Shown piece after piece: positions 16,680 through 25,223 of a DNA stretch of 64,000 nucleotides (positions are counted from its first letter, which is position 1; the number at the start of each line of letters is the position of its first letter). The notes beneath the pieces are model-generated. The model was not told the DNA's origin and searched no databases. It worked only from the letters and a program-made list of their open reading frames with translations. The stretch is from Burkholderia lata. Lineage in GTDB: Bacteria > Pseudomonadota > Gammaproteobacteria > Burkholderiales > Burkholderiaceae. Where the stretch lies: positions 372,001-436,000 of the forward strand of contig NZ_CABVQK010000008.1 of assembly GCF_902499335.1 (NCBI RefSeq). Direction: 5' to 3'. The translations under genes were made by a program, and so were the position numbers.

Positions 16680-18206
16680 ATGAACGCCGCAGTTCCCCAG
16701 ACCACCCTCGCCCTGCCCACCGCCAAGCTGCTGATCGACGGCGCGTTCGTCGAATCGCAAAGCGCCGAATGGGGCGACATCGTCAACCCCGCGACGCAGG
16801 AAGTGATCGGCCGCGTGCCGTTTGCGACGCTCGACGAGGTCGATGCCGCAATCGCGGCCGCGCAACGCGCATTCCAGACGTGGAAGACGACGCCGATCGG
16901 CGCGCGGCTGCGCATCATGCTGAAGTTCCAGGATCTCGTGCGCCGCAATCTCGAACGGATCGCGCACACGCTGACGGCCGAGCAAGGCAAGACGCTGCCC
17001 GACGCGCAAGGCGACATCTTCCGCGGCCTCGAAGTGGTCGAGCACGCGTGCTCGATCGGCACGCTGCAGCAAGGCGAATTCGCGGAGAACGTCGCGGGCG
17101 GCGTCGATACCTACACACTGCGCCAGCCGATCGGCGTGTGCGCGGGCATCACGCCGTTCAACTTCCCCGGCATGATTCCGCTGTGGATGTTCCCGATGGC
17201 GATCGTCTGCGGCAACACGTTCGTGCTGAAGCCGTCCGAGCAGGATCCGCTGTCGACGATGCAGCTCGTCGAGCTCGCGATCGAGGCCGGCGTGCCGCAA
17301 GGCGTGCTGAACGTCGTGCACGGCGGCAAGACGGTGGTCGACCGCCTCTGCACGCATCCGGACATCAAGGCGATCTCGTTCGTCGGCTCGACGCGCGTCG
17401 GCACGCACGTGTACAACCTTGGCAGCCAGCACGGCAAGCGCGTGCAGTCGATGATGGGCGCGAAGAACCACGCGGTCGTGCTGCCCGATGCGCACCGCGA
17501 GCAGTCGATCAACGCACTCGTCGGCGCAGGCTTCGGCGCGGCTGGCCAGCGCTGCATGGCGACGTCGGTCGTCGTGCTCGTCGGCAAGGCGCGCGACTGG
17601 CTGCCCGAACTCGTCGAGAAGGCGAAGGCGCTGAAGGTCAATGCCGGCGCCGAAGCCGGCACGGACGTCGGGCCGGTCGTGTCGAAGGCGGCGAAGGAAC
17701 GCATCCTGTCGCTGATCGACTCGGGCGTGAAGGAAGGCGCGACGCTGTTGCTCGATGGCCGCGACGTGAAGGTGCCCGGCTACGAGCAGGGCAATTTCGT
17801 CGGCCCGACGATCTTCTCGGGCGTGACGACCGACATGTCGATCTACAAGGAAGAAATCTTCGGGCCGGTGGTGGTCGTGCTCGAGGCCGACACGCTCGAC
17901 GAAGCGATCGCGCTCGTCAACCGCAACCCGATGGGCAACGGCGTGGGCCTGTTCACGCAAAGCGGCGCGGCCGCACGCAAGTTCCAGAGCGAGATCGACA
18001 TCGGCCAGGTCGGCATCAACATCCCGATCCCGGTGCCGGTGCCCTACTTCAGCTTCACGGGCTCGCGCGGCTCGAAGCTCGGCGATCTCGGCCCGTACGG
18101 CAAGCAGGTCGTGCAGTTCTACACGCAGACCAAGACGGTCACCGCGCGCTGGTTCGACGACGACGCGACGGCCGGTGGCGTGAACACGACGATCGCGCTG
18201 CGCTGA
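16680..18206 (+). CDS. mmsA: Methylmalonate-semialdehyde dehydrogenase (acylating)
   Basis: 508 residues of the CoA-acylating aldehyde dehydrogenase type. It oxidises methylmalonate semialdehyde (and malonate semialdehyde) to propionyl-CoA (acetyl-CoA) with NAD+ and CoA in valine catabolism. The N-terminal KLLIDGAFVESQ, the NAD-binding FNFPGMIPLWMFPMA and FVLKPSEQDP, FVGSTRVG, and the catalytic Cys292 in GQRCMATS are visible. Upstream GGAGAG supports the start at 16680. mmsB follows after 114 bp that carries a repeat and a hairpin. Length matches the family (about 500). Confidence 0.93.
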   Translation: MNAAVPQTTLALPTAKLLIDGAFVESQSAEWGDIVNPATQEVIGRVPFATLDEVDAAIAAAQRAFQTWKTTPIGARLRIMLKFQDLVRRNLERIAHTLTAEQGKTLPDAQGDIFRGLEVVEHACSIGTLQQGEFAENVAGGVDTYTLRQPIGVCAGITPFNFPGMIPLWMFPMAIVCGNTFVLKPSEQDPLSTMQLVELAIEAGVPQGVLNVVHGGKTVVDRLCTHPDIKAISFVGSTRVGTHVYNLGSQHGKRVQSMMGAKNHAVVLPDAHREQSINALVGAGFGAAGQRCMATSVVVLVGKARDWLPELVEKAKALKVNAGAEAGTDVGPVVSKAAKERILSLIDSGVKEGATLLLDGRDVKVPGYEQGNFVGPTIFSGVTTDMSIYKEEIFGPVVVVLEADTLDEAIALVNRNPMGNGVGLFTQSGAAARKFQSEIDIGQVGINIPIPVPVPYFSFTGSRGSKLGDLGPYGKQVVQFYTQTKTVTARWFDDDATAGGVNTTIALR

Positions 18207-18232
18207 TCGATATGCATGGAATTCGACTAGGT

Positions 18233-18305
18233 GCTAGAGCGCCAAGCCCGGTCGACCGCGAAGCATGGGACCGGACCAAGCGCTGAAGCGCCAAGTCCGG
18301 TCGAC
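18233..18305. repeat. Two imperfect 24-bp direct repeats between mmsA and mmsB
   Basis: Copy A (18233-18256) and copy B (18282-18305) share GCGCCAAG, then C or T, then CCGGTCGAC, with only three mismatches over 24 bases and a 49-bp offset. Copy B forms the right arm of the hairpin at 18269-18302. Copy A lacks the matching left arm, so it looks like a partial duplicate of the hairpin-forming unit. Function unknown. Confidence 0.7.
18269..18302 (+). promoter_or_regulatory. Symmetric RNA hairpin in the mmsB leader
   Basis: An 8-bp stem (GACCGGAC / GTCCGGTC) encloses a symmetric CAA/CAA internal loop, then a 4-bp GCGC/GCGC stem capped by TGAA. The structure ends 18 bases before the mmsB start and just before its ribosome binding site (AAAGGA). 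It could stabilise the transcript, act as a regulatory element, or be a REP-like palindrome that moved in. There is no T run, so it is not a terminator. Confidence 0.6.
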
Positions 18306-18320
18306 AAAGGAACCACACAC

Positions 18321-19211
18321 ATGGAAATCGCATTCATCGGGCTCGGCAACATGGGCGGCCCCATGGCCGCCAACCTGCTCAAGGCCGGCCACGCGCTGAC
18401 GGTGTTCGACCTCGACGCGCACGCGGTCGACGTCGCGGTACGCGCCGGCGCGACGGCCGCCGGCTCGCCGCGCGAAGCGGCCGCGCGCGGGGCCATCGTG
18501 ATCACGATGCTGCCGGCCGCGCAGCACGTGCGCGCGGTCTACCTCGGCGACGAAGGCGTGCTGGCCGGCGCACGTGCCGGCGCAACGCTGATCGACTGCA
18601 GCACGATCGATCCGGGCACCGTGCGCGCGGTGGCCGACGCCGCCGCACAGCGCGACTTCCCGCTCGCCGACGCGCCCGTGTCGGGCGGCACCGGCGGCGC
18701 GCAGGCCGGCACGCTGACCTTCATGGTCGGCGCGGACGCGGCACTGTTCGAGCGCATCCGCCCCGTGCTGCTCGACATGGGGAAGAACGTCGTGCACTGC
18801 GGCGGCACGGGCACCGGGCAGATCGCGAAGATCTGCAACAACCTGCTGCTCGGGATCTCGATGATGGGCGTCTCGGAAGCGATGGCGCTCGGCGCCGCGC
18901 TCGGGATCGATCCGGCCGTGCTGGCCGGCATCATCAATACGTCGACCGGCCGCTGCTGGAGCTCGGACACGTACAACCCTTATCCAGGCGTGAGCGACAC
19001 CGCGCCGGCCGCGCGCGGCTACGCGGGCGGGTTCGCGGCGAACCTGATGCTGAAGGATCTCGGGCTCGCGACCGAAGCGGCGCGCAGCGCGCACCAGCCG
19101 GTGTGGATGGGCGCGCTCGCGCAGCAGCTCTATCAGTCGATGAGCCAGCAGGGGCTCGGCACGCTCGACTTCTCCGCGTGCGTGAAGCTGTACGAGGCGC
19201 AGCCGGCGTAA
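18321..19211 (+). CDS. mmsB: 3-hydroxyisobutyrate dehydrogenase
   Basis: 296 residues. The beta-hydroxyacid dehydrogenase pattern is clear: the N-terminal NAD-binding IGLGNMGGPMAANL, the substrate motif DAPVSGGTGGAQ, the catalytic Lys in GQIAKICNNLLL, and the C-terminal GYAGGFAANLMLKDLGLA. It oxidises 3-hydroxyisobutyrate to methylmalonate semialdehyde, the substrate of MmsA encoded just upstream. AAAGGA sits 9 bases before the ATG at 18321. A rho-independent terminator follows at 19240. Confidence 0.94.
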   Translation: MEIAFIGLGNMGGPMAANLLKAGHALTVFDLDAHAVDVAVRAGATAAGSPREAAARGAIVITMLPAAQHVRAVYLGDEGVLAGARAGATLIDCSTIDPGTVRAVADAAAQRDFPLADAPVSGGTGGAQAGTLTFMVGADAALFERIRPVLLDMGKNVVHCGGTGTGQIAKICNNLLLGISMMGVSEAMALGAALGIDPAVLAGIINTSTGRCWSSDTYNPYPGVSDTAPAARGYAGGFAANLMLKDLGLATEAARSAHQPVWMGALAQQLYQSMSQQGLGTLDFSACVKLYEAQPA

Positions 19212-19239
19212 CCGCCGCAGCCTGCACCGGACGTGCGCC

Positions 19240-19277
19240 GACCCGCGATGCGCGTGAACGGCATCGCGGGTCGTTTT
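19240..19277 (+). terminator. Rho-independent terminator after mmsB
   Basis: A perfect 12-bp stem (GACCCGCGATGC / GCATCGCGGGTC) with a nine-base loop is followed by GTTTTG, 28 bp after the mmsB stop. It closes the rightward MHS-mmsA-mmsB unit. Confidence 0.85.
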
Positions 19278-19332
19278 GCTAGCGGGGAAAGAAAAACGCG
19301 GGCGGCGACGGCGCGTCAACGCCGCCGGTCGT

Positions 19333-19665
19333 TCAGCCGCGCGGGTTCGACGCGGTCTCGAAGGTCGGATGGCACTCGAACGCGAGTTCGGAGCGCGCGT
19401 CGACACTGCTGCGGCCGGTCAACGATTCCTGCTTCATGCTCGCGCGCATCCCGCGCTGCGTGCAGTAATCGGCGGCCTCGCTGAGCGCCTTTTCATGGGC
19501 GTCGGCCCACGACGTCGATACACCCACCGTGCGGGTCTTCACGGTGTAAACGTTCGGGTTGGACGTCGCGGTCACGTCGGAAGCGGTCGAACACGCGGCG
19601 AGCAAGCATGCAGCAGCCGCGACGGTCAACCATCGCAAGGTTCGAAAGGAAACTGGAGTGGACAT
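19333..19665 (-). CDS. Small outer-membrane-type lipoprotein
   Basis: 110 residues from ATG 19665. A lipoprotein signal (MSTPVSFRTLRWLTVAAAAC, then LLAAC) ends in the lipobox with Cys25 as lipidation site; Ser at +2 suggests outer membrane sorting. The mature part (VYTVKTRTVGVSTSWADAHE, with three further cysteines) is a small alpha/beta domain that resembles short Burkholderia lipoproteins of unknown role. It is a single gene, separated from the nic operon by a terminator at 19783. Confidence 0.75.
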   Translation of the reverse strand: MSTPVSFRTLRWLTVAAAACLLAACSTASDVTATSNPNVYTVKTRTVGVSTSWADAHEKALSEAADYCTQRGMRASMKQESLTGRSSVDARSELAFECHPTFETASNPRG

Positions 19666-19782
19666 GGGGGGCAAGCGCGCGCCGTTCGACGCGCATTGAG
19701 CAACATAGCCGACAGTATGCCTGCTCGATCGCCGGAGATCATGCCCCTTTCAGTGAACACATTGTTTCGAATGGTTAAACGA

Positions 19783-19815
19783 TGAGGAAAATGGGGCAAT
19801 ATTTCCGCCCCATTT
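19783..19815 (-). terminator. Rho-independent terminator closing the nicC-nicA-cytochrome operon
   Basis: On the minus strand AAATGGGGC / GCCCCATTT form a perfect 9-bp stem with a nine-base loop, then TTTTCCTC. It lies about 70 bases after the stop of the cytochrome gene in the direction of transcription. Confidence 0.8.
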
Positions 19816-19884
19816 CCGGGCCAGATCGCGCCAACGAGTAGTTTTGCCCGGTCGGCCCGCCACAGCGCGTTGCACGGTGGCCGA

Positions 19885-22305
19885 TCAGTGCGCGGCTTCC
19901 CGCCGGATCCTTGCCGACGCTTCCGCCAGGTTCCGCCAAGCCGGCTGCCCCGGCGCATAGCGCGCGCGGATGTAGGCGGCAAGCTCGGCCATCTGCCGGT
20001 CGTCGAACGCGTCGCCGAAACCCGGCATGTAGCCGAGCTCGCCGGTGGCCGGCTGGTCGATCCCGTGATGCAGCACGCGCAGCAGGTTGTCCGGCGCGGC
20101 CTGGCTGACGCTCGTGTTGAGCCCCATCAGCGGGCGTACGCCGAAATGCCCGACGCCGCCCGATTCCGCATGACAGACCGCGCACGCGGCGTCGAACGCC
20201 CGGCGACCGTTCTCCAGGCCCAGCGTCGCGACGGCTTCCGCGCCGCGCGCCTGCCGGGCGGCCGCGTCCGCGGCGGCCGCCGCATCGACGGGCGGCGACA
20301 GCGACGCGAGATAGTGCGCGATCGCCTGGACATCGGCCTCGGGCAGCGACGCGAGCCCTGCGACGACGGGCGCCATCGGCCCGGCCGCGACGCCATGCTG
20401 CGCGGAGAAGCCCGTGCGCAGGTAGTCGAACAGCGCACCTTCGGTCCATGGCACCGGCGTCGCCGGCGACGCGACGAGCGGCGGCGCGACCCAACCCTCG
20501 GCCTCGCCGCCCGACAGGTACGCAAAACCGCCCTTCTCGGCACCCAGCGCGTTGCGCGGCGTATGGCACGCGCCGCAGTGCCCGGCGCCGTCGACCAGAT
20601 ACTTGCCGCGATTCCACATCGCGGAGCGCGACGGGTCCGGCGCGAACGGCCGCGCATCGTGAAACAGCCAGTTCCAGCCGGCGACGAGACGCCGCTGGTC
20701 GAGCGGGAACGGCAGCTTCGTCTTCGGCGGCACGTGCTTCACCGGCGGCTGCGACATCAGGTACGCATAGAGCGCGAGCAGGTCGGGCTCGCTCAGCTTC
20801 GCGAACGCCGTGTACGGGAACGCCGGGTACAGGTGCGTGCCGTCGCGCGAGATGCCTTCGCGCATCGCACGCGCGAACGCCGGATACGACCATGTGCCGA
20901 TGCCGGTTTCCGGATCGGGCGTGAGGTTCGTCGTGTAGATCGTGCCGAACGGCGTATCGAGCGCGAGCCCGCCCGCGTTGGTCGCGCCGCCGGGCGCGGT
21001 GTGGCACACCGCGCAGTCGCCGGCGAGGGCGACCAGGCGGCCGCGCTCGAGCGTCGCCGCGCTCCACATCGCGCCGTCCGCGCCGCCGGGCGCAATGGGT
21101 ACGATCGACGCGGGGCCGGGCAGGATCGCGCAGGCCAGACCGATCAGCCCGCCGACCACCCCACCCACGCCACCGCCGGCCAGCCAGCGGCGCCAGCGCG
21201 ATGCGCGACGCGGGTCGCTGCGCCCCGCTTCGGCGGAATCGGCCGGCACCGGTCGCGCGAGCGCCGCGCGAATGCGCTCGGCGTCGAACGGCGGGGCGCG
21301 AAACCGTACGCCCGTCGCGTCGTACAGCGCGTTCGCGATCGCCGCCGCGGCGGGCGCCGCCGCCTGCTCGATCCGGCGCGCATCGTGCACGGACAGTTCG
21401 CCGTGCGCGCGATGCGCGGTGTCGTCGAACGCAATCAGTTCGTGCGCGATCGCATCCGGCTGCGCACTCATGTCGGTTTCGTCGTACGCGGGCCGTGCGG
21501 ACAAGCGCGCGCCCATCACGCGCGAAATCGCCGCCTCGATCTGCCATGCGGGCAAGCCGCCCATCGACGCGTCGCCCGGCTCGCCGGCGCCCTGCCCGGC
21601 CACAACGCGCCGCACCGCGACGTCGCCCGTTGCACGATCGACATCGAGATCGACGACCCATGCGGACCAGCGTGCATCGCCGTCGCTGTCGTGTATCGCA
21701 TCGGCCGTCGGCGGTGGGTTGCCAGACCGTGCTGCCGCGCCATCGAACGCGAAGCCGCGCCCGCTCAGGCGCGCATGCGCCCCCGCGTCGACCGCGGCCG
21801 GCGCGCCCCATGCAGCGCGCTCGCTGACCATCCGGATAATTTCGCGCGGCCCCGCGTCCCGCGCCGCATCGAGATGCTGCAGGCGCAACGCGACCGGGTC
21901 GCACCGCAGCGCGTCCGCAAGTTCGTCGACGAAGGATTCGCGCGCGAATGCGTGCGCGTGTCCGGGAATCGTGTGGCCGGCGTCGGCGAGCTCGATCGAC
22001 GTCCGCGCATGCCGGTAGACGAACGGCGCGGCGGGGCCGGTATCCGCAGGTTCGGTCTTCGCACCGTGCGGCGTGTGACGATCGTCCGTTGCCGCCTGCG
22101 CGCGATAGCGCCAGGTCGTCATCCGCCCGTCGGACGCGGTCCGCGCTTCGATGTCGAGCGATACCTGCGCGTCTGCATGCGCATCGCCGATCGGCCATGT
22201 GTAGCGCGCGTGGTGCGCGCGCGATGCATCGGTGCCGGCTTCGTCGGGCAGCCCGGGTACCGTCACGCGCTCCGGCGCGACAGGCAAGCCTGCGTCAGGC
22301 TTCAT
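19885..22305 (-). CDS. nicB: Triheme cytochrome c subunit of nicotinate dehydrogenase with degenerate molybdenum-hydroxylase domain
   Basis: 806 residues. Residues about 30-390 are homologous to the C-terminal half of molybdenum hydroxylase large subunits (WSAWVVDLDVDRATGDVAVR; IANALYDATGVRFRAPPF). The N-terminal molybdopterin region is absent and the catalytic GAGE motif is replaced by ARRIE (Glu313). A hydrophobic helix (about 385-410) anchors three c-type hemes: CAVCH at 431, CGACH at 577, CAVCH at 708. In P. putida, NicB carries the full molybdenum domain and the cytochromes in one chain; here the functional molybdenum part is the separate gene at 28035. The start at 22305 overlaps nicA by 11 bases, and a ribosome binding site GCGAGG lies upstream. 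It passes electrons from NicA to the respiratory chain. Confidence 0.85.
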   Translation of the reverse strand: MKPDAGLPVAPERVTVPGLPDEAGTDASRAHHARYTWPIGDAHADAQVSLDIEARTASDGRMTTWRYRAQAATDDRHTPHGAKTEPADTGPAAPFVYRHARTSIELADAGHTIPGHAHAFARESFVDELADALRCDPVALRLQHLDAARDAGPREIIRMVSERAAWGAPAAVDAGAHARLSGRGFAFDGAAARSGNPPPTADAIHDSDGDARWSAWVVDLDVDRATGDVAVRRVVAGQGAGEPGDASMGGLPAWQIEAAISRVMGARLSARPAYDETDMSAQPDAIAHELIAFDDTAHRAHGELSVHDARRIEQAAAPAAAAIANALYDATGVRFRAPPFDAERIRAALARPVPADSAEAGRSDPRRASRWRRWLAGGGVGGVVGGLIGLACAILPGPASIVPIAPGGADGAMWSAATLERGRLVALAGDCAVCHTAPGGATNAGGLALDTPFGTIYTTNLTPDPETGIGTWSYPAFARAMREGISRDGTHLYPAFPYTAFAKLSEPDLLALYAYLMSQPPVKHVPPKTKLPFPLDQRRLVAGWNWLFHDARPFAPDPSRSAMWNRGKYLVDGAGHCGACHTPRNALGAEKGGFAYLSGGEAEGWVAPPLVASPATPVPWTEGALFDYLRTGFSAQHGVAAGPMAPVVAGLASLPEADVQAIAHYLASLSPPVDAAAAADAAARQARGAEAVATLGLENGRRAFDAACAVCHAESGGVGHFGVRPLMGLNTSVSQAAPDNLLRVLHHGIDQPATGELGYMPGFGDAFDDRQMAELAAYIRARYAPGQPAWRNLAEASARIRREAAH

Positions 22306-22798
22306 CGCCGCCTCGCAGGTAGCGTGCCGCGCGATGCACGGCCCGGATGATCTCCAGGTGCGTGCCGCAGCGGCAAAGATTGAAGCGCAGCGCATCGCGG
22401 ATCGCCGCATCGTCCGGCACGGGATTGCGGCCGAGCAGCGCCTTCGTGCTCATGATCATCCCGTTCAGGCAATAGCCGCACTGCGCGGCCTGCTCGTCGA
22501 TGAACGCGCGCTGGATCGGATGCGGCGCGTCGCGCGACCCGAGCCCTTCGAGCGTCGTGACGTCGCGCCCGCTCGCGGCGGCGGCCGGCACGACGCACGA
22601 ACGCGTCGCCTGCCCGTCGACCAGCACCGTGCATGCGCCGCACTGCCCGAGCCCGCAGCCGTATTTCGGGCCGTTGAGCGCGCAGTCGTTGCGCAGGACC
22701 AGCAGCAGCGGCGCATCGGGCGCGGCATCGTCGAAGGTGTGCGGCGTGCCGTTCACGCGAAACGCCAGCGGCCGCGACGGAGAAGCGGGATGGGACAT
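22295..22798 (-). CDS. nicA: Nicotinate dehydrogenase small [2Fe-2S] subunit
   Basis: 167 residues in the pattern of small subunits of molybdenum hydroxylases: a plant-ferredoxin-like cluster (YGCGLGQCGACTVLVDG, then a fourth Cys in RSCVVP) and a four-helix [2Fe-2S] domain (QCGYCLNGMIMS ... NLCRCGTH). It carries electrons from the molybdenum centre to the cytochrome subunit during 6-hydroxylation of nicotinate. Its stop overlaps the cytochrome gene start. The ATG at 22798 gives the family's usual length. Confidence 0.92.
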   Translation of the reverse strand: MSHPASPSRPLAFRVNGTPHTFDDAAPDAPLLLVLRNDCALNGPKYGCGLGQCGACTVLVDGQATRSCVVPAAAASGRDVTTLEGLGSRDAPHPIQRAFIDEQAAQCGYCLNGMIMSTKALLGRNPVPDDAAIRDALRFNLCRCGTHLEIIRAVHRAARYLRGGDEA

Positions 22799-22987
22799 GA
22801 ATGGATCCGGAATGCGGCGCGCGGGCCGAGGGCGACGGACAGCAGGCGACCGGCTGCGGGCAACCGGCAGCGGGCACTGCCGCCGGTTGGCGCCCGCCGG
22901 CGCGCGCCCGACATATAACACGCCGAAAACACACGTACCGGCGCTCGCGACGGCGCAGCGCCGGCCGGCACGGGCATCGCGTACGCG

Positions 22988-24145
22988 TCAGGCCACGGCC
23001 GCGACGCTGTTGCGCGACGGCGAGACGAGCGGCACGTCGAACACGTCGTAGCCGAACACCCACGACGGATCCTCGTTCGTGCGCAGCCACGTGTTGTTGT
23101 GCGACACGAGCTGCACCTTCGACGCGCGCGCCGCGCGATTCGCCTCGTACAGCGCGAACGCGCCCGCGTAGTCGCTGACGCCGACTTCGTCGAGGCAGCG
23201 CGCGAGCATCGCCGCATCCTCGATCGCCATCGCCGCGCCCTGCGCCATGTGCGGCTTCATCGGATGGCACGCGTCGCCGAGCAGCACGAGGCGGCCGCGG
23301 CTCCACAACGGCAGCGGATCGCGCTCGAGCAGCGGCCATTTGGTGATCGACGGCGACACGTCGATCAGGTGCTGGATGTCGGCATGGAAACCCGCGAACG
23401 CCTCGCGCATTTCGTCGCGGCTGCTGTCGACCATCGATACGCCCTCCGGCCATTCGGCCTGCGGCACGCCGGTCACGTAGTAATACTCGTCGCGCTTCTC
23501 GGTCACGTAGTAGACCATCATGTGGCGATCCTCCGACCACCATTTCACGCACATGTCGTACGGCTTGTTGCCGAGCAGCGACGCCGGGAACACCGCGCGG
23601 TGCGCGACGTAGCCCGTGTAGCGCGGCGGTTCCGCGCCGAGCAGGTGCTCGCGGATCCGCGAATTCACGCCGTCCGCGCCGATCACGATGTCGGCCGTGT
23701 CGACGCTGCCGTCGGTGAACGTCAGGCGCACCGCGTCGCCGGTGTCCTCCACCGCCGCGAGCCGCTTGCCGAAGCGGATCGTGCCGGGCGTCACCGCCTG
23801 CGTCATCAATGCATGGAAATCGCCGCGATGCACGGTCAGGTAGCTCGCGCCGTAGGCCTTGCGAGCGTAGTCGCCGAGCGGGATCTGCGCGAGCACGTCG
23901 GCCGTCTGCCAGTCGCGGCTGTACCAGAAATCCGGATGCGAACCCATCGTCTCCAGCGCGTCCTCGCAGCCGATGCGCCGCATGATCTTCATCACGTTCG
24001 GGCCAAGGTGGATGCCCGCGCCGAGGCGCGAGAACGCCGGCGCCTGCTCGTACAGCGCGACGTCGTAGCCGCCGCGCTGAAGCAGCGCCGCGGCGGCCGT
24101 GCCGCCGAGACCGGCGCCGATGATTGCGATACGGGGTGTGCTCAT
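22988..24145 (-). CDS. nicC: 6-hydroxynicotinate 3-monooxygenase
   Basis: 385 residues of the FAD aromatic-hydroxylase group. The N-terminal dinucleotide fold IIGAGLGGTAAAALLQRG, the DG motif (IGADGVNSRIREHLLG) and the GD motif (LLGDACHPMKPHMAQGAAMA) are present. It decarboxylates and hydroxylates 6-hydroxynicotinate to 2,5-dihydroxypyridine using NADH and oxygen. AGGAGA lies before the ATG at 24145. It is first in the leftward operon nicC-nicA-cytochrome. Its promoter, with an operator-like site over the -10, is at 24215-24244. Length and motifs match NicC of P. putida (about 382). Confidence 0.92.
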   Translation of the reverse strand: MSTPRIAIIGAGLGGTAAAALLQRGGYDVALYEQAPAFSRLGAGIHLGPNVMKIMRRIGCEDALETMGSHPDFWYSRDWQTADVLAQIPLGDYARKAYGASYLTVHRGDFHALMTQAVTPGTIRFGKRLAAVEDTGDAVRLTFTDGSVDTADIVIGADGVNSRIREHLLGAEPPRYTGYVAHRAVFPASLLGNKPYDMCVKWWSEDRHMMVYYVTEKRDEYYYVTGVPQAEWPEGVSMVDSSRDEMREAFAGFHADIQHLIDVSPSITKWPLLERDPLPLWSRGRLVLLGDACHPMKPHMAQGAAMAIEDAAMLARCLDEVGVSDYAGAFALYEANRAARASKVQLVSHNNTWLRTNEDPSWVFGYDVFDVPLVSPSRNSVAAVA

Positions 24146-24214
24146 GCGGATCTCCTGATCGTGGGCCCGTCGCCGGACACGGCGCGAGAACGGGCGGATT
24201 GAATGGCGTTTATG

Positions 24215-24244
24215 TAGCGTACACACTCAATTTATTCAGGACAA
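24215..24244 (-). promoter_or_regulatory. nicC promoter with NicR operator-like site
   Basis: On the minus strand TTGTCC (24239-24244) and TACGCT (24216-24221) are spaced by 17 bp. The site TAGCGTACACACTC (24215-24228) covers the -10. The same element appears at the nicE, nicR and nicT promoters. A 17-to-18-bp block around it (AAATTGAG..GTGTAC) is almost identical at nicR. Confidence 0.75.
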
Positions 24245-24347
24245 GCGGATTATCTTTCGTTGCCCGGACACTCGGGAAAACACCAATAATTCCTCGATAA
24301 TCCGCACGCTCAAGAGGATGAAGCACGATCGACACCATTTTGATCCA

Positions 24348-24376
24348 TTGCCATTTTCAAATGTACACACTAGACT
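24348..24376 (+). promoter_or_regulatory. nicE promoter with NicR operator-like site
   Basis: TTGCCA (24348-24353) and TAGACT (24371-24376) are 17 bp apart. The operator-like AAATGTACACACTA (24359-24372) fills the spacer and touches the -10, where a bound MarR-family repressor would block polymerase. It drives nicE-nicD-nicX-nicF and probably the molybdenum subunit gene. Confidence 0.75.
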
Positions 24377-24443
24377 TTGCTCGACATCCGGCGATCCCGC
24401 ACCAGCGTGCCGCCCCACCCTTACCGACACGGAGCCTCCCGTC

Positions 24444-25196
24444 ATGAGCAAGACCTACCGCATCGGCCAGATCGTGCCGAGTTCCAACACGACGATGGAA
24501 ACCGAGATTCCCGCGATGCTGCGGCTACGCGAAACGATCCGCCCCGAGCGCTTCACGTATCACTCGAGCCGGATGCGGATGAAGAAGGTCGTCAAGGAAG
24601 AACTCGCGGCGATGGATGCCGAATCCGACCGCTGCGCGGTGGAGCTGAGCGATGCGCGCGTCGACGTGCTCGGCTACGCGTGCCTCGTCGCGATCATGGC
24701 GATGGGGCACGGCTACCACCGCGTGTCGCAGGCGCGCCTGACCAAGCACACGGCGGACAACGGCGCGCAGGCGCCGGTGCTGACGAGTGCGGGCGCGCTC
24801 GTCGACGCACTGAAGGTGATCGGCGCGAAGCGGATCGTCGTCGTCGCGCCGTACATGTTGCCGCTGACCGAACTCGTGGTCGACTACATCCGCAACGAAG
24901 GCTTTGACGTGCTCGCGTACCGTGCGCTGGAGATCCCCGACAACCTCGACGTCGGCCGCCACGACCCGGCACGCCTGCCCGACATCGTGAAAACGCTGCC
25001 TTACCAGGACGCCGATGCGATCGTGCTGTCCGCGTGCGTGCAGATGCCGTCGCTGCCTGCCGTCGCGAAGGTCGAGGCGATGACGGGCAAGCCCGTGATC
25101 ACGGCCGCGATCGCAACGACCTACGCGATGCTGCGCGAGCTCGACCTCGAGCCCGTCGTGCCCGGCGCCGGCGCGCTACTGTCCGGCGCGTACTGA
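24444..25196 (+). CDS. nicE: Maleate cis-trans isomerase
   Basis: 250 residues of the Asp/Glu racemase fold. The hallmark IGQIVPSSNTTMETEIPAM and two active cysteines, Cys80 (GYACLVAIM) and Cys198 (LSACVQMPSL), are where maleate isomerases have them. It converts maleate to fumarate, the final step before the citric acid cycle. GGAG lies 10 bases before the ATG at 24444. It is the first gene of the rightward nic operon. Confidence 0.92.
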   Translation: MSKTYRIGQIVPSSNTTMETEIPAMLRLRETIRPERFTYHSSRMRMKKVVKEELAAMDAESDRCAVELSDARVDVLGYACLVAIMAMGHGYHRVSQARLTKHTADNGAQAPVLTSAGALVDALKVIGAKRIVVVAPYMLPLTELVVDYIRNEGFDVLAYRALEIPDNLDVGRHDPARLPDIVKTLPYQDADAIVLSACVQMPSLPAVAKVEAMTGKPVITAAIATTYAMLRELDLEPVVPGAGALLSGAY

Positions 25197-25223
25197 GCGC
25201 GGCCCATTCGACGGAGTCCATTC

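Noticed and set aside
19870..22350. An 826-codon plus-strand frame
   Set aside because: It is the complement of the cytochrome gene and has no recognisable motif, whereas the minus-strand frame has three CXXCH motifs.
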